Shown: positions 1 through 9,559 of the stretch, piece by piece
Layout of the letters: each line of letters begins with the position of its first letter
Position numbering within the stretch: the stretch's first letter is position 1
Source: Proteobacteria bacterium ST_bin12
GTDB taxonomy: Bacteria; Pseudomonadota; Gammaproteobacteria; Burkholderiales; Methylophilaceae
NCBI GenBank assembly: GCA_002083635.1
Contig: MSXP01000005.1
Coordinates: 248,001 to 312,000, forward strand
Direction: 5' to 3'
DNA: 64,000 bases
Notes under the pieces: model-generated
What the model was told of the DNA's origin: nothing
The model's input: the letters and a program-made list of their open reading frames with translations, nothing else
Database searches by the model: none
Position numbers and translations under genes: made by a program

Positions 1-1
1 C

Positions 2-379
2 TTTATACCCGCGCTGCATATGGGGATGAATGAAGTAATTGCCACGCAAGCGGAAAAATTGGCGATTCATAATCGCCATACCGCGACTATGAAAGAAATT
101 TGGGGCTTGCAACCGCGATTTGAGCAACGCGCTGGCAAGCGTCCTTTTGGTATCTTAGAGCATCCACGCTACCGTGCTGGCTACGATTTTTTACTATTGC
201 GCTGCGATTCTGGCGAAATGGATGCTGAGCTAGGTAAATGGTGGACCGCGTTTGCAGAAGCCAAACCCGATGAGCGCACTAGCATGCTATTGCCAGATAC
301 CGCAACAAAAAAACGCCGCAAACGCAGCCGTAAAAAATCAAGTGCCGGCGATAAAGTCATTTTGGAATCGATTGAATAA
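2..379 (+). CDS. pcnB: Poly(A) polymerase PcnB, C-terminal part (5' end outside window)
   Basis: The open frame runs in from the left edge, so this is the 3' end of a longer gene and the ATG at 20 is not its real start. The visible 126 residues contain the C-terminal PcnB signature: a segment with LQPRFEQR followed by RPFGILEHPRYRAGYDFLLLR, and a lysine/arginine-rich tail (KKRRKRSRKKS) typical of bacterial poly(A) polymerase I. The enzyme adds 3' poly(A) tails to RNA and promotes decay; the catalytic nucleotidyltransferase domain lies outside the window. The stop codon overlaps the folK ATG by one base, so the two are probably cotranscribed and translationally coupled. Confidence 0.85.
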   Translation, partial: FIPALHMGMNEVIATQAEKLAIHNRHTATMKEIWGLQPRFEQRAGKRPFGILEHPRYRAGYDFLLLRCDSGEMDAELGKWWTAFAEAKPDERTSMLLPDTATKKRRKRSRKKSSAGDKVILESIE

Positions 380-906
380 TGCCCGCAATGTATAACCACA
401 AGGCTTATATTGCGCTAGGCAGTAACCTGCAAGAGCCTGTTATTCAAGTTAATAATGCAATTTCAGCTTTAGATAGACTACCCCAAACCAATGTAGTAAA
501 AGCATCCAGCTTATACCTAACAGAGCCTTTGGGTTACGACCCTGAGCAATTAAAAACGATACCCGATTTTATTAATGCCGTAGCCGAAGTGAGCACCGAC
601 TTAAGCCCTTTAGAACTGCTAAAAGCGATATTAAGTATCGAAAATGAAGCTGGTCGAGAGCGTCCATTTGTCAATGCGCCGCGCGTTTTAGATTGCGATT
701 TATTGCTTTATGATGATGTGGTCATGCATACTAAAGAGCTTACTTTGCCGCATCCGCGCATGCATTTGCGTAGTTTTGTATTATTACCTTTGGCCGAAAT
801 TGCCCCTGAATTAACGTTACCAAGCCTAACACTTCCTGATGGTAGCAATGTTGTAGAACTGGTTCAATCTTACTTAAATCAAGGTATTAAGAAATTAGAA
901 ATCTAG
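379..906 (+). CDS. folK: 2-amino-4-hydroxy-6-hydroxymethyldihydropteridine pyrophosphokinase
   Basis: HPPK transfers pyrophosphate from ATP to 6-hydroxymethyl-dihydropterin in folate synthesis. The 175-residue protein is of usual length. Seen: the N-terminal YIALGSNL motif (residues 10-17), a conserved RERPFVNAPR region (about 93-102) and the metal-binding pair D105/D107 in LDCDLLLYDD, then HPRMHLRSFVLLPL (125-138). It overlaps pcnB by one base (TAATG) and is followed immediately by the kinase gene at 907 with no gap beyond the stop codon, so it sits in a pcnB-folK-kinase transcription unit. This order is common in betaproteobacteria. Confidence 0.95.
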   Translation: MPAMYNHKAYIALGSNLQEPVIQVNNAISALDRLPQTNVVKASSLYLTEPLGYDPEQLKTIPDFINAVAEVSTDLSPLELLKAILSIENEAGRERPFVNAPRVLDCDLLLYDDVVMHTKELTLPHPRMHLRSFVLLPLAEIAPELTLPSLTLPDGSNVVELVQSYLNQGIKKLEI

Positions 907-1554
907 ATGAGTATCTTTAATAAATATCCATATATCGTGGTTGAAGGGCCAATTGGCAGCGGCAAAACAACCTTAGCCAGATTATTAGCAGACAAATTTT
1001 CGGTGCAATTACTCAGCGAAAAAGCCGAGGCAAACCCATTTTTACCGCGTTTTTATCAAGATGCGCAGCGTTACGCCTTGCCTACACAGCTGTTCTTTTT
1101 GTTTCAACGCTCACGCCAAATTGCGGATATGACACAACGTGATTTGTTTTCTGCGCCCACGGTTGCTGATTTTTTCTTAGAGAAAGATCCGCTATTTGCA
1201 AGGCTGAATTTAGATGACGAAGAGTACGCGCTATATCACCAAATTTACACGCATTTGCAATTAAAATCACCCAAACCAGATTTGGTCATTTATCTGCAAA
1301 CCCCAATTGACGAGCTTGCAGAGCGTATTGAAGAACGCAATATCAGCTATGAGCAAGAAATTCCACGCGAATATATTGAGCGTCTAGCGGATGCTTACAG
1401 CGAGTTTTTCCATACTTACGATGCATCACCAGTCTTAATCGTCAATAACGAAAAGCTTAATATCATCAAAGACGAAAGCGCACTTAATTTGTTAGTAGAT
1501 AGAATTTTGCAAATTAAAAGTAGCCGCGAATATTTCAATCCTAATTTCGATTAA
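907..1554 (+). CDS. Deoxynucleoside kinase (dAdo/dGuo kinase family)
   Basis: A 215-residue P-loop kinase of the deoxynucleoside kinase family, expected to phosphorylate purine deoxynucleosides for salvage. Walker A is GPIGSGKTT at residues 14-22; the substrate region EKAEANPFLPRFY follows at about 38-50, the RSRQIADMTQRD segment at about 68-79, and a lid-like region with EERNISYEQEIP. The start follows directly after the folK stop, which supports cotranscription. In many proteobacteria this gene lies between folK and panB, as here. Which deoxynucleoside is preferred cannot be read from the sequence. Confidence 0.85.
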   Translation: MSIFNKYPYIVVEGPIGSGKTTLARLLADKFSVQLLSEKAEANPFLPRFYQDAQRYALPTQLFFLFQRSRQIADMTQRDLFSAPTVADFFLEKDPLFARLNLDDEEYALYHQIYTHLQLKSPKPDLVIYLQTPIDELAERIEERNISYEQEIPREYIERLADAYSEFFHTYDASPVLIVNNEKLNIIKDESALNLLVDRILQIKSSREYFNPNFD

Positions 1555-1630
1555 GTGTATCCTGCACTCTTTTGGCCATGACTTCTTAACTGCTCATACT
1601 AACTTTGTTTAAGCGTTGTAAAATACCGCT

Positions 1631-2443
1631 ATGTTGCTATCTCAATTAAATCAAAAAGTAAAAGCAGGCGAAAAACTCGCCATGCTAACTTGCTATGACG
1701 CCACTTTTGCCAAGCTGATGCAAGAAGCAAAAGTGGATATTTTATTAGTGGGTGACTCATTAGGGATGGTGTTGCATGGCGCAGAAAATACGCTGAACGT
1801 CAGTATGCATCATATGACTTATCACACTAAAAGCGTGGCGACAGGCGCGCCAAACACTTTTATTATTGCCGATATGCCGCTGGGTAGCTATGAGCATGAT
1901 GCTGAAGCCGCCTACAAAAATGCAGAGTGGCTTATCAAGTCGGGTGCGCATATGGTTAAGTTTGAGGGCGGCGGCGATAAAGCCAACACCGCACAATATT
2001 TAGTAGAGCGTGGCATTCCAGTTTGTGCGCATTTAGGCTTTACGCCACAATCAGTTAACCAACTTGGCGGCTATAAAATTCAAGGTAAAACCGTAGAAAG
2101 CGCTGCAAAAATTATGCAAGATGCCATAGCCATGGCAAATGCTGGTGCGAGCTTTATTTTGCTAGAAATGGTGCCAGCCAGCTTAGCTAAAAGCATTACT
2201 GAAAGTATCAATGTGCCCACAATAGGTATTGGCGCAGGTGTTGATTGCAGCGGGCAAGTGCTTGTTTTGCAAGATTTATTAGGCATATATACTGGGCCTG
2301 CTGGTAAAAATCCTAACGAATTTAAATCTCCACGATTTGTGCGTAACTTTTTAAAAGAGACTAATAATATTCAAGACGCGGTATCGACTTACGTTCAATC
2401 GGTCAAAAATAAAACTTTTCCTGCAGCTGAGCACAGCTATTAA
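1631..2443 (+). CDS. panB: 3-methyl-2-oxobutanoate hydroxymethyltransferase
   Basis: PanB makes ketopantoate from 2-ketoisovalerate and 5,10-methylene-THF, the first committed step of pantothenate synthesis. At 270 residues it has full length. Seen: MLTCYDATFAKL (18-29), the metal-binding VGDSLGMVLHG (40-50; D42), IIADMPLGSYE (78-88; D81), VKFEGG (109-114), and the LLEMVPASLAKSI region carrying the catalytic glutamate. panC would normally follow directly; here a TonB receptor of about 2.2 kb separates them. No strong Shine-Dalgarno sequence is visible before the ATG; a 76-bp gap separates it from the kinase gene. Confidence 0.96.
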   Translation: MLLSQLNQKVKAGEKLAMLTCYDATFAKLMQEAKVDILLVGDSLGMVLHGAENTLNVSMHHMTYHTKSVATGAPNTFIIADMPLGSYEHDAEAAYKNAEWLIKSGAHMVKFEGGGDKANTAQYLVERGIPVCAHLGFTPQSVNQLGGYKIQGKTVESAAKIMQDAIAMANAGASFILLEMVPASLAKSITESINVPTIGIGAGVDCSGQVLVLQDLLGIYTGPAGKNPNEFKSPRFVRNFLKETNNIQDAVSTYVQSVKNKTFPAAEHSY

Positions 2444-2767
2444 TAGCTTTACTTCTGAGATAGCGCACATTATCACAACTGCTATTTTGTTTTATGGTTA
2501 ACTTTTATAACCTAGATATTTATCAATAAAAGCAGCGATTCATGCTTGGCTTTAATATCATTAGATTAATGGTTAAAAGAAGCTGGTAAGTTGGCTTTAT
2601 ACAGCCAATTACAACCACAATATGGTTTATTACAGCCATACTCTAAAGCCACAATGCTCAAAAATTCATACAAATCAATCTGTTAAAGACAGCCTCTCCC
2701 GCGGCATGATTATTGCACTATTTATTGGTTCATAAAGCATCATGTAAAAGACTCAAGGAGATCACTC
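2444..2767. other. Intergenic region between panB and the TonB receptor
   Basis: This 324-bp stretch carries no convincing gene on either strand. Near its right end the sequence AAGGAG (2755-2760) is a good ribosome binding site for the receptor at 2768. A half-match to a Fur operator (TGATTATT near 2706) is visible, but no full palindrome, so iron control is not established from the sequence. Confidence 0.5.
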
Positions 2768-4993
2768 ATGGTTAGGCATAACCTAAAACTAAAAGCCATT
2801 CCAGCAATTGTTTCAATAGCAATCATGGCAATATCAATGCAAATTCAAGCGGAAGAAATTGCTGTAGATAAAGTAGAAGTATCAGGTATTTTGCCAGATA
2901 GACTAGAATCAGTTCCTGGTTCATTCAATGTGGTAGATGAGGAAGCTTTAATTGAACGTCGCCCCTTTACAGTGAGAGAAGCACTTAACAGTGTACCAGG
3001 CGTTAATATTGTGGGTGAAGATGCATTTGTGTTAGCCCCAAATATCGGCATTCGCGGCTTAGACCCACGCCGTACCTCACGCACATTATTGCTAGAAGAC
3101 GGCATGCCGCTGTTCCTAGCACCCTATGGCGACCCATCAGCGCACTACTCAACGCCATTACAACGCGTGCAACGCATTGAAGTGGTTAAAGGCTCTGGTC
3201 AGATTCTTTATGGCCCACAAACTATTGGCGGCATGATTAACTTTGTCACTAAACCAGTACCAACCAATGGTTTTGCAGGCAGCGTACAAGCCTCTGCGGG
3301 TAATAACGACTTTACTGGCTTACATGCCAATGTCGGTTATGGTAACGAGCAAGGCGGCATTATGTTTGATGCGCTACAAAACAAAGGTGATGGTATTCGC
3401 GATAACCACGAATTTGATGTAGAAGAATACACGCTTAAAGGTCAACTGAATTTAACAGACCGTCAAACCTTAATCCTCAAAACCAGCTACTACAAAGAAG
3501 ATTCAAATGTTAGTGAAACTGGCTTAGGCGAAATCGATTATAACAACGATAAATTCCAAGCGCCGTCTGGTAACAATGACCGTTTTGAACACACCCGTAA
3601 AAGCTTACAACTACAACATATCTTTAAATTTGATGAAACGATGAAGCTTTCTACTCAAGCTTATTATGCAGACTCTTATCGTAGCTAATTCCGTCAAACT
3701 GATGCGCCTGGTGGTTTTGATGATGCCAGCAATAATTCAACAGGTATTACTGAAATTGAGCGCTGTCCAGCAGGCAACCCTGCAGGCAATGTGGCGACAG
3801 AAGCCAACGCCGAAGTCTGCGGTGGTCGTCATCGTCCACGTAGCTATCAATACTATGGCTTTGAGCCACGCTTAGACTTTCAGCACAATCTATTCGGCAT
3901 TCAAAGTGATGCCGTGGTTGGTTTAAGATACCATCAAGAAGACGTCAAACGTCGTCAATTCCGTGGTAACGACGCCCGTGCGCAAAGCTTATCTTTCTTA
4001 CAAGCCAATGCTGAGTTAGTAGCAGGTGCGATTGCCGACTTCCGTGAAGATATCCGTATTGATGTGGACGCAAAATCTTACTATGCCCAAAATACTTTCT
4101 ACTTAGGTAATTGGTCATTAACCCCTGGTGTGCGTTACGAAGACTTAAAAATCAAAACAAGCATCCTACAAGCAGATGGTAATGCAGGTTTTGCAACCAG
4201 CACTAACAGACAAACTGAATTATTGCCTGGCTTTGGTGTGGCTTGGAACGGCATAGCCAATACCACAGTATTTGCTGGTGTGCATAAAGGCTTCGCCCCA
4301 CCACGTCCAGATCGTGATATTGATGGCTTTACGATTGATAACACCAGCCCAGAAACCAGTGTGAACTGGGAAATTGGTGCGCGTTCTAGTTACTTTAAAG
4401 GCATTAGCTTTGAATCTACCTTGTTCCACACCAAAGTAGATGACATTGTCATTAATAACGGTAACGGTAACTTTATCAATGGCGGTGAATCTGAGCAAAC
4501 TGGCTTAGAGCTGGGTGGTCGCGTAGACTTTGGTACGATATATGGCACGCCACATAATATCTACCTGCAAGGCTCATATACCAATGTGTTTAAAGCTGAG
4601 TTTACTAAAGACGGCTTAAATGCAGAAGATGGCATTATCGATGGTGACCGCCTACCATATGCACCACGCCACCTTGCGTCGCTAAGCCTGGGTTATGAGC
4701 ATCCGATTGGCTTAAACGCACGTGTTGGTATTGATTATGTCAGCCGTCAAGAGCCAGACACATTTGCACGTGTATTACCGCCTGTTGATGCTGCTTTATC
4801 AGGTTTAGCGGGTGATATTCCAGCTTACACCTTACTCAATATGTCGGTTAACTTTAGAGCAGTGGGTTCAAAAGCGACTTACTTTATGAGTGGTTATAAC
4901 TTGGCTGATAGAGAGTATATTGCAAGCCGTGTTGATGGGTTAGCGGTCGGTCGCGGTCGCCAAGTAACTGCTGGCGTGCGTTACGATTTCTAA
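2768..4993 (+). pseudogene. TonB-dependent outer-membrane receptor (FecA-like) interrupted by an in-frame TAA
   Basis: One continuous reading frame encodes a TonB-dependent receptor, broken only by a TAA at 3686-3688. Upstream part: signal peptide (about residues 1-28), plug domain with a TonB-box-like start, the motif GVNIVGEDAFVLAPNIGIRG and RTLLLEDGMPLFLAPYGDP, and IEVVKGSGQILYGPQTIGG, all typical of FecA-type iron receptors, but without an N-terminal signalling domain. The frame resumes immediately after the TAA (FRQTDAPGGFDD...) and continues through beta-barrel repeats to a C-terminal aromatic residue (GVRYDF), the usual outer-membrane signature. No frameshift is needed. The gene is therefore a recent nonsense pseudogene, a sequencing error, or a read-through case; an internal ATG at 3791 would give only a barrel fragment. 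RBS AAGGAG precedes the start. Confidence 0.85.
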
Positions 4994-5023
4994 ATCAATC
5001 TAGTATTAGTTTGCTGTCTGATT

Positions 5024-5057
5024 AAAAGCAACTCACCGATTGGTGGGTTGCTTTTTT
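5024..5057 (+). terminator. Intrinsic terminator after the TonB receptor
   Basis: A 14-bp stem (5024-5037 with 5042-5055, one G-U pair) closes a GATT loop and ends in a run of T. It lies 31 bp after the receptor stop and separates it from panC. Confidence 0.9.
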
Positions 5058-5114
5058 GTTGGCGGTAGCCGATTAAACCAACGTTGCCAAGGCGTTGTGG
5101 TTTAAAATAATGCT

Positions 5115-5981
5115 ATGCAAATTATCAGCTCAATAAATGTATTAAGTATTGCCCTAAAAAATCAGGCAAATATCGGCCTTGTGCCCACTATGGGCAATTT
5201 GCATGCAGGGCATATTCATTTGGTGAAACTTGCCAAGCAACATGCCGATTGCGTAGTCGTGAGTATTTTTGTGAATCCGCTGCAATTTGGCGCCAATGAA
5301 GATTTGGCCAATTATCCGCGCACCTTGGAAGCCGATTGCGAAAAACTAAAAGCAGCTGGTTGCGACATTGTATTTACGCCTGCAGTCAGTGAGATGTATC
5401 CGCAAATGACGCAAAGCGCGGCTGACATTCAGCTCAATCAAAGTATGACGATTGAACCGCCTGCTATTGCCAACGATTTATGTGGTGCCAGCCGCCCTGG
5501 CCATTTTGCAGGCGTTGCAACTGTGGTGGCTAAGCTCTTTAATATTGTGCAGCCACAAACGGCTTTTTTTGGTAAAAAAGATTTTCAGCAGTTATTCATC
5601 ATTCGCGAATTAGTCAAACAGCTTAATTACCCGATTCAAATCATAGCAGGTGAAACCGTGCGCGAAGCAAGCGGCTTGGCGTTAAGTTCGCGTAACGGTT
5701 ATTTATCCGACGCCCAAAAACAGCAGGCAGCGCAACTTAACCAAGCTTTGCAAGCGATTGCAAAAGTGATTCAACCGCGAAATATTGAATTTGATTCGCT
5801 AGAAAATGCTGCCAAAACCAAACTCAATACAGATGGATGGCAGGTTGATTATGTCACAGTACGCTCTGCGCTGAGCTTGCTACCCGCTACTCAGTCAGAC
5901 AAGCATTTGGTCATACTGGCCGCTGCAAAAATCGGTAATACGCGTTTAATTGATAACATCGAATTAAATCTATCAATGTAA
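5115..5981 (+). CDS. panC: Pantothenate synthetase
   Basis: PanC condenses pantoate and beta-alanine with ATP through a pantoyl-adenylate. The 288-residue protein shows the nucleotidyltransferase HIGH-type signature PTMGNLHAGHIHLV (24-37), the pantoate site VSIFVNPLQFGANEDLANYPRT, LCGASRPGHFAGVATVV, FFGKKDFQQL and LSSRNGYLS, all in the usual order and of usual length. It stands 121 bp downstream of the receptor stop, behind the terminator at 5024-5057, so it must have its own promoter rather than read-through from panB. panD follows after 64 bp. Confidence 0.96.
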   Translation: MQIISSINVLSIALKNQANIGLVPTMGNLHAGHIHLVKLAKQHADCVVVSIFVNPLQFGANEDLANYPRTLEADCEKLKAAGCDIVFTPAVSEMYPQMTQSAADIQLNQSMTIEPPAIANDLCGASRPGHFAGVATVVAKLFNIVQPQTAFFGKKDFQQLFIIRELVKQLNYPIQIIAGETVREASGLALSSRNGYLSDAQKQQAAQLNQALQAIAKVIQPRNIEFDSLENAAKTKLNTDGWQVDYVTVRSALSLLPATQSDKHLVILAAAKIGNTRLIDNIELNLSM

Positions 5982-6045
5982 ACATTTTTGCGATAAGTAT
6001 TTGAAAAGACTATAATACGCGTCCTTTTTGGAGAAACACCCATCC

Positions 6046-6426
6046 ATGCAAAGAACCATGCTTAAATCAAAACTGCACCGCGTACACGTGACTCATAGCG
6101 AGTTGCATTATGAAGGCAGCTGTGCGATTGATGAGGCGCTATTAGAAGCCGCCGATATAAAAGAATACGAACAAATCAATATTTATAACGTCACCAATGG
6201 CGAGCGCTTTAGTACCTATGCAATTCGCGCTGAACGTCATTCAGGCATTATTTCAGTCAATGGCGCTGCTGCGCACAAAGCGCACCCCAAAGATATTATT
6301 ATTATCGCCAGTTATGCGCATTACACGGCGGCCGAGTTGCAGCAGTATGTGCCGCAATTGGTTTACGTAGACAGCAACAACCGTATTTCAAATCAAACAA
6401 ACGCAATTCCAGCACAGGCGGCATAA
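6046..6426 (+). CDS. panD: Aspartate 1-decarboxylase precursor
   Basis: PanD makes beta-alanine for pantothenate and matures by self-cleavage to a pyruvoyl enzyme. I start it at the ATG at 6046 (MQRTMLKSKLHRV), which matches the family's MIRTML..KLHRV beginning; the longer frame from a TTG at 6028 adds residues not expected. GGAG at 6030-6033 is a plausible ribosome site. The cleavage site Gly-Ser is in YEGSCAIDEALLEAA (Ser at about residue 25), followed by NIYNVTNGERFSTYAI and IISVNGAAAHKAHPKDIIIIASY. It ends in TAATG, overlapping rsfS by one base. Confidence 0.95.
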   Translation: MQRTMLKSKLHRVHVTHSELHYEGSCAIDEALLEAADIKEYEQINIYNVTNGERFSTYAIRAERHSGIISVNGAAAHKAHPKDIIIIASYAHYTAAELQQYVPQLVYVDSNNRISNQTNAIPAQAA

Positions 6427-6800
6427 TGACAGTAGAATCAGAAGCAACTTACCTTGACGCCATGAAACAAGCGGTAATTGACGCGCTTGAAGATATTAAA
6501 GGTTTTGATATTGCGGTGATGGATGTGCGCAAGCTCACCAATATGACGAGCTATATGATTGTTGCCAGCGCCACATCAAGCCGCCAAGCAAAAGCCATGG
6601 GCGACAATGTGCGCGAAAAACTCAAAGAAAAAGGCTATGAAATTCGCGGTACTGAAGGCGAAAAAGATGGCGAATGGGTATTGGTCGATTTAAACGATAT
6701 TGTTGTGCATATTATGATTCCAGCCACGCGTGCTTATTATAATTTAGAACAATTATGGGGCGATGCAGAAGCGCGTCGCGGACATATCAAAACCGCTTAA
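6426..6800 (+). CDS. rsfS: Ribosomal silencing factor RsfS
   Basis: RsfS (Iojap family) binds ribosomal protein uL14 and blocks 50S-30S joining in starved cells. The 124 residues carry the family pattern: KGFDIAVMDVRKLTNMTSYMIVASATSSRQ (about 25-54), GTEGEKDGEWVLVDLNDIVVHIM (about 76-98) and RAYYNLEQLWG (about 102-112). Length is normal. It overlaps panD by one base and is followed by rlmH after 41 bp; the rsfS-rlmH pair is a very common bacterial arrangement and supports both calls. Confidence 0.95.
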   Translation: MTVESEATYLDAMKQAVIDALEDIKGFDIAVMDVRKLTNMTSYMIVASATSSRQAKAMGDNVREKLKEKGYEIRGTEGEKDGEWVLVDLNDIVVHIMIPATRAYYNLEQLWGDAEARRGHIKTA

Positions 6801-6841
6801 ATGCCTATTTTTAACCATTAAAAACTGGTTAAGTTAACACC

Positions 6842-7321
6842 TTGAAACTACGCATTATTTCAGTTGGCCACAAAATGCCAGCTTGGGTAGAAACCGCCTG
6901 CCTTGAATACACCAAGCGCATGCCGCGCGAAGCAATAGTTGAAATTGTCGAAATCAAACCCGAAAAGCGCTCTGCGGGAAATAGCACCGAAAATATCCAA
7001 TTAATTGAAGCCAAACGCATTTTAGACGCTGCTGGTCGTGATTATCTGATTGCTTTAGATGAGCGTGGCAACGAAGTCAATACTTTACAGCTTGCTGAGC
7101 GGTTTTCAAATTGGCTGGCGGGCAGCACAACGAATGGCCGCGATATCGCACTCATCATCGGCGGCGCAGATGGCTTGCATAGTTCGGTTAAACAAAAAGC
7201 CGATTGGCTATGGAGCTTATCTAAACTGACATTACCACATGCAATGGTGCGTATTATATTGGCAGAGCAGTTATATCGCGCTTATTCCGTCACCCAAAAC
7301 CACCCTTACCATCGAGAATAA
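6842..7321 (+). CDS. rlmH: 23S rRNA (pseudouridine-1915-N3)-methyltransferase
   Basis: RlmH methylates the pseudouridine at 1915 in helix 69 of 23S rRNA, using SAM, as a trefoil-knot SPOUT enzyme. The 159-residue protein has YLIALDERG (64-72), the SAM-binding IIGGADGLH (102-110), and the conserved C-terminus LPHAMVRIILAEQLYRAYSVTQNHPYHRE (131-159; only part quoted is characteristic: NHPYHRE). The start is a TTG at 6842; no upstream ATG in frame fits the family's KLRIISVG beginning. It follows rsfS, its usual partner. Confidence 0.95.
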   Translation: MKLRIISVGHKMPAWVETACLEYTKRMPREAIVEIVEIKPEKRSAGNSTENIQLIEAKRILDAAGRDYLIALDERGNEVNTLQLAERFSNWLAGSTTNGRDIALIIGGADGLHSSVKQKADWLWSLSKLTLPHAMVRIILAEQLYRAYSVTQNHPYHRE

Positions 7322-7465
7322 TTGCCCATCAATGATTGGCACACTACATGCTTTATATGCCATAAAAGCATATAAAAATGTGTTTTTATTGCTAAAACGC
7401 CCCAAAAAGGTGAAAAGTACTTTTTTTAGCATCTTTTTGAATCAGCATAAATGGTTGAGGATTTA

Positions 7466-7756
7466 ATGATGGATAACAATGGCTTAATCTTACTATCTAA
7501 ATTTTCAGTATCTGCAAGGAAAATTATTGGCTCGGTTAACCCAGCTAAGCTCATTAAAGATAGTGAATATAGTGCAGAAATTTTTCAAAAAGTGTTTGAA
7601 TTGGGTGATGAAGAACTAATTATGCTATCGCTAGAAGTGCAGGCAATGCTAGGGTTAATCACTTCCACCACAACCGTAGCAAGCACAGCAAAAGTAACGC
7701 CTATTAAACCCGCAGAAGTTGAAGAGAAAAAATATATGTACGGCGCAAGAAGTTAA
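7466..7756 (+). CDS. Small hypothetical protein
   Basis: A 96-residue protein of unknown function. I place the start at the ATG at 7466 (or the next codon at 7469) because GAGG lies at 7457-7460; a longer frame begins at 7451 without a ribosome site. Visible features are a helical N-terminal half (LSKFSVSARKIIGSV, EIFQKVFELGDEELIMLSLEVQAMLG) and a Thr/Ala/Pro-rich linker followed by a short charged tail ending KKYMYGARS. No signal peptide or membrane segment. It lies alone between rlmH and photolyase. I do not recognise the family. Confidence 0.6.
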   Translation: MMDNNGLILLSKFSVSARKIIGSVNPAKLIKDSEYSAEIFQKVFELGDEELIMLSLEVQAMLGLITSTTTVASTAKVTPIKPAEVEEKKYMYGARS

Positions 7757-7860
7757 GGCTTTTTAAAAGATGAATTTTTCCCCAATTTATATTTTCACAC
7801 CCCATCATAAACATTAAGGTTTTGTTAAACTAGACAGCTCATTTTTTGGTCTGTCGATAC

Positions 7861-9342
7861 ATGTCACACACAAAATCTCTAAATAGCCAATCTGTAATTA
7901 ACAAATCATTAGTTTGGTTCAGACGCGATTTGCGCGACTTTGATCATGCTGCGCTGTACCACGCGCTTAAATCCTCTCAACAAGTATTTTGTGTATTTGT
8001 ATTTGATACCGAAATTCTGGATTTGCTGAATAATAAATCAGACAGGCGCGTTGAATTTATTTGGGAAAGCGTCAAAGAGTTAAAAACCGCACTGCAAAAA
8101 AATGGCGGCGATTTAATGGTTAAGTATGGCGTTGCGCGCGACGTCATCCCTAATTTGGCTGCAGAGTTACAAGTGAACGCCGTTTATAGCAATCGTGACT
8201 ATGAACCTAGCGCGGTCAATCGTGACGATGATGTTGCCGCGGCCTTAGCCAAAAATAATATTGCGTTTCATCAGTTTAAAGATCAAGTTATTTTTGAAAA
8301 AGATGAAGTATTAAGTCTCAGCAATAAGCCCTACTCCGTGTTTTCGCCATATCGTAATGCTTCTCTTAAAAAGCTAAACGACTTTTATTTAAAACCCTAC
8401 CCAGTTGATGCCTATATTCAGCATTTAGCCAAAGTACCAGCCAGTGAATTAATCAGCTTAGTAGACATGGGATTTGCACGCACCAATTTAAGCGAAATGC
8501 GCTTGCCCTCAGGGATGAGCGGAGGCGCAGCGCTATTTGAAGACTTTGAAAACCGTATGCATCAATACAAAGATGCGCGCAATTTTCCTGCTGTTAAAGG
8601 CGTTTCTTACCTTTCTGTGCATCTGCGCTTTGGCACTGTATCTATTCGCCATTTAGCACGCACTGCTAAAGATATGGCTAATGCAGGTGCGGATAGCTGG
8701 CTTAACGAGTTAATTTGGCGCGATTTTTACTTTCAAATTTTGCACCACAATCCGCAAGTGGCCTCAGGAAAATCATTTAAACCAGACTTTGAAAACCTAC
8801 CTTTTCCAAATGATGAACGTTTATTTAAAGCGTGGTGTGAGGGCAAAACAGGTTATCCATTAGTAGACGCGGCCATGCGCCAAATTAACACGACTGGCTT
8901 TATGCATAATCGTTTGCGCATGGTTGCTGCCAGTTTTTTAGTCAAAGATCTATTAATTGATTGGCGCTGGGGCGAGCGTTATTTTGCAGAGCATTTAATC
9001 GACTTTGATTTTTCTGCCAATAATGGTGGCTGGCAGTGGGCGGCTAGCACAGGTTGTGATGCCCAACCTTGGTTTAGGATTTTTAACCCAATCACCCAAA
9101 GCGAGAAATTTGACGCTAGCGGTAAGTTTATTCGCAAATATGTGACAGAATTGAGTCAGTGTAGTGACAAAGAAATACACGCACCTTGGCTGATTCCACC
9201 CATTAGGCAACAATCCATCAACCTTATTATCGATAAAGATTATCCTGCACCAATTGTCGACCATGCCACACAGCGAGCACTGGCTTTAAGTTTGTACAAA
9301 TCTTGCCTGCCCAATAATGAAGAAATTGCTTTTGAGGCATAG
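7861..9342 (+). CDS. phr: Deoxyribodipyrimidine photolyase
   Basis: Light-driven repair of cyclobutane pyrimidine dimers with FAD and an antenna pigment. From the ATG at 7861 the protein has 493 residues, usual for class I photolyase. N-terminal alpha/beta antenna domain starts with SLVWFRRDLRDFDHAAL; the FAD domain shows WLNELIWRDFYFQIL, MRQINTTGFMHNRLRM, and the Trp-rich GGWQWAASTGCDAQPWFRIFNP signature with the electron-transfer tryptophans. A frame from TTG at 7846 adds five residues with no better ribosome site, so I prefer the ATG. It is flanked by unrelated genes and seems monocistronic. Confidence 0.94.
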   Translation: MSHTKSLNSQSVINKSLVWFRRDLRDFDHAALYHALKSSQQVFCVFVFDTEILDLLNNKSDRRVEFIWESVKELKTALQKNGGDLMVKYGVARDVIPNLAAELQVNAVYSNRDYEPSAVNRDDDVAAALAKNNIAFHQFKDQVIFEKDEVLSLSNKPYSVFSPYRNASLKKLNDFYLKPYPVDAYIQHLAKVPASELISLVDMGFARTNLSEMRLPSGMSGGAALFEDFENRMHQYKDARNFPAVKGVSYLSVHLRFGTVSIRHLARTAKDMANAGADSWLNELIWRDFYFQILHHNPQVASGKSFKPDFENLPFPNDERLFKAWCEGKTGYPLVDAAMRQINTTGFMHNRLRMVAASFLVKDLLIDWRWGERYFAEHLIDFDFSANNGGWQWAASTGCDAQPWFRIFNPITQSEKFDASGKFIRKYVTELSQCSDKEIHAPWLIPPIRQQSINLIIDKDYPAPIVDHATQRALALSLYKSCLPNNEEIAFEA

Positions 9343-9559
9343 TTATTGCTTTTAATAATTATTAAGCGATTTATTGCAATGTGATGACCGCATTACTAAT
9401 CACGTTGTTTTTACACCACTTTATGTAGCCACATAAAATAACTACCCATTTTATGTGTAGACAATACAAGCAGTGTCCGCCATAATACGTTGTAATATTT
9501 TGTAAAAAGTTAATTCAAAAATAATGATTAAAACCAATATAACTTAAGTGAACATAACA

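Noticed and set aside
2690..2767. Fur operator before the TonB receptor
   Set aside because: Only a half-site is visible; the palindrome is not complete.
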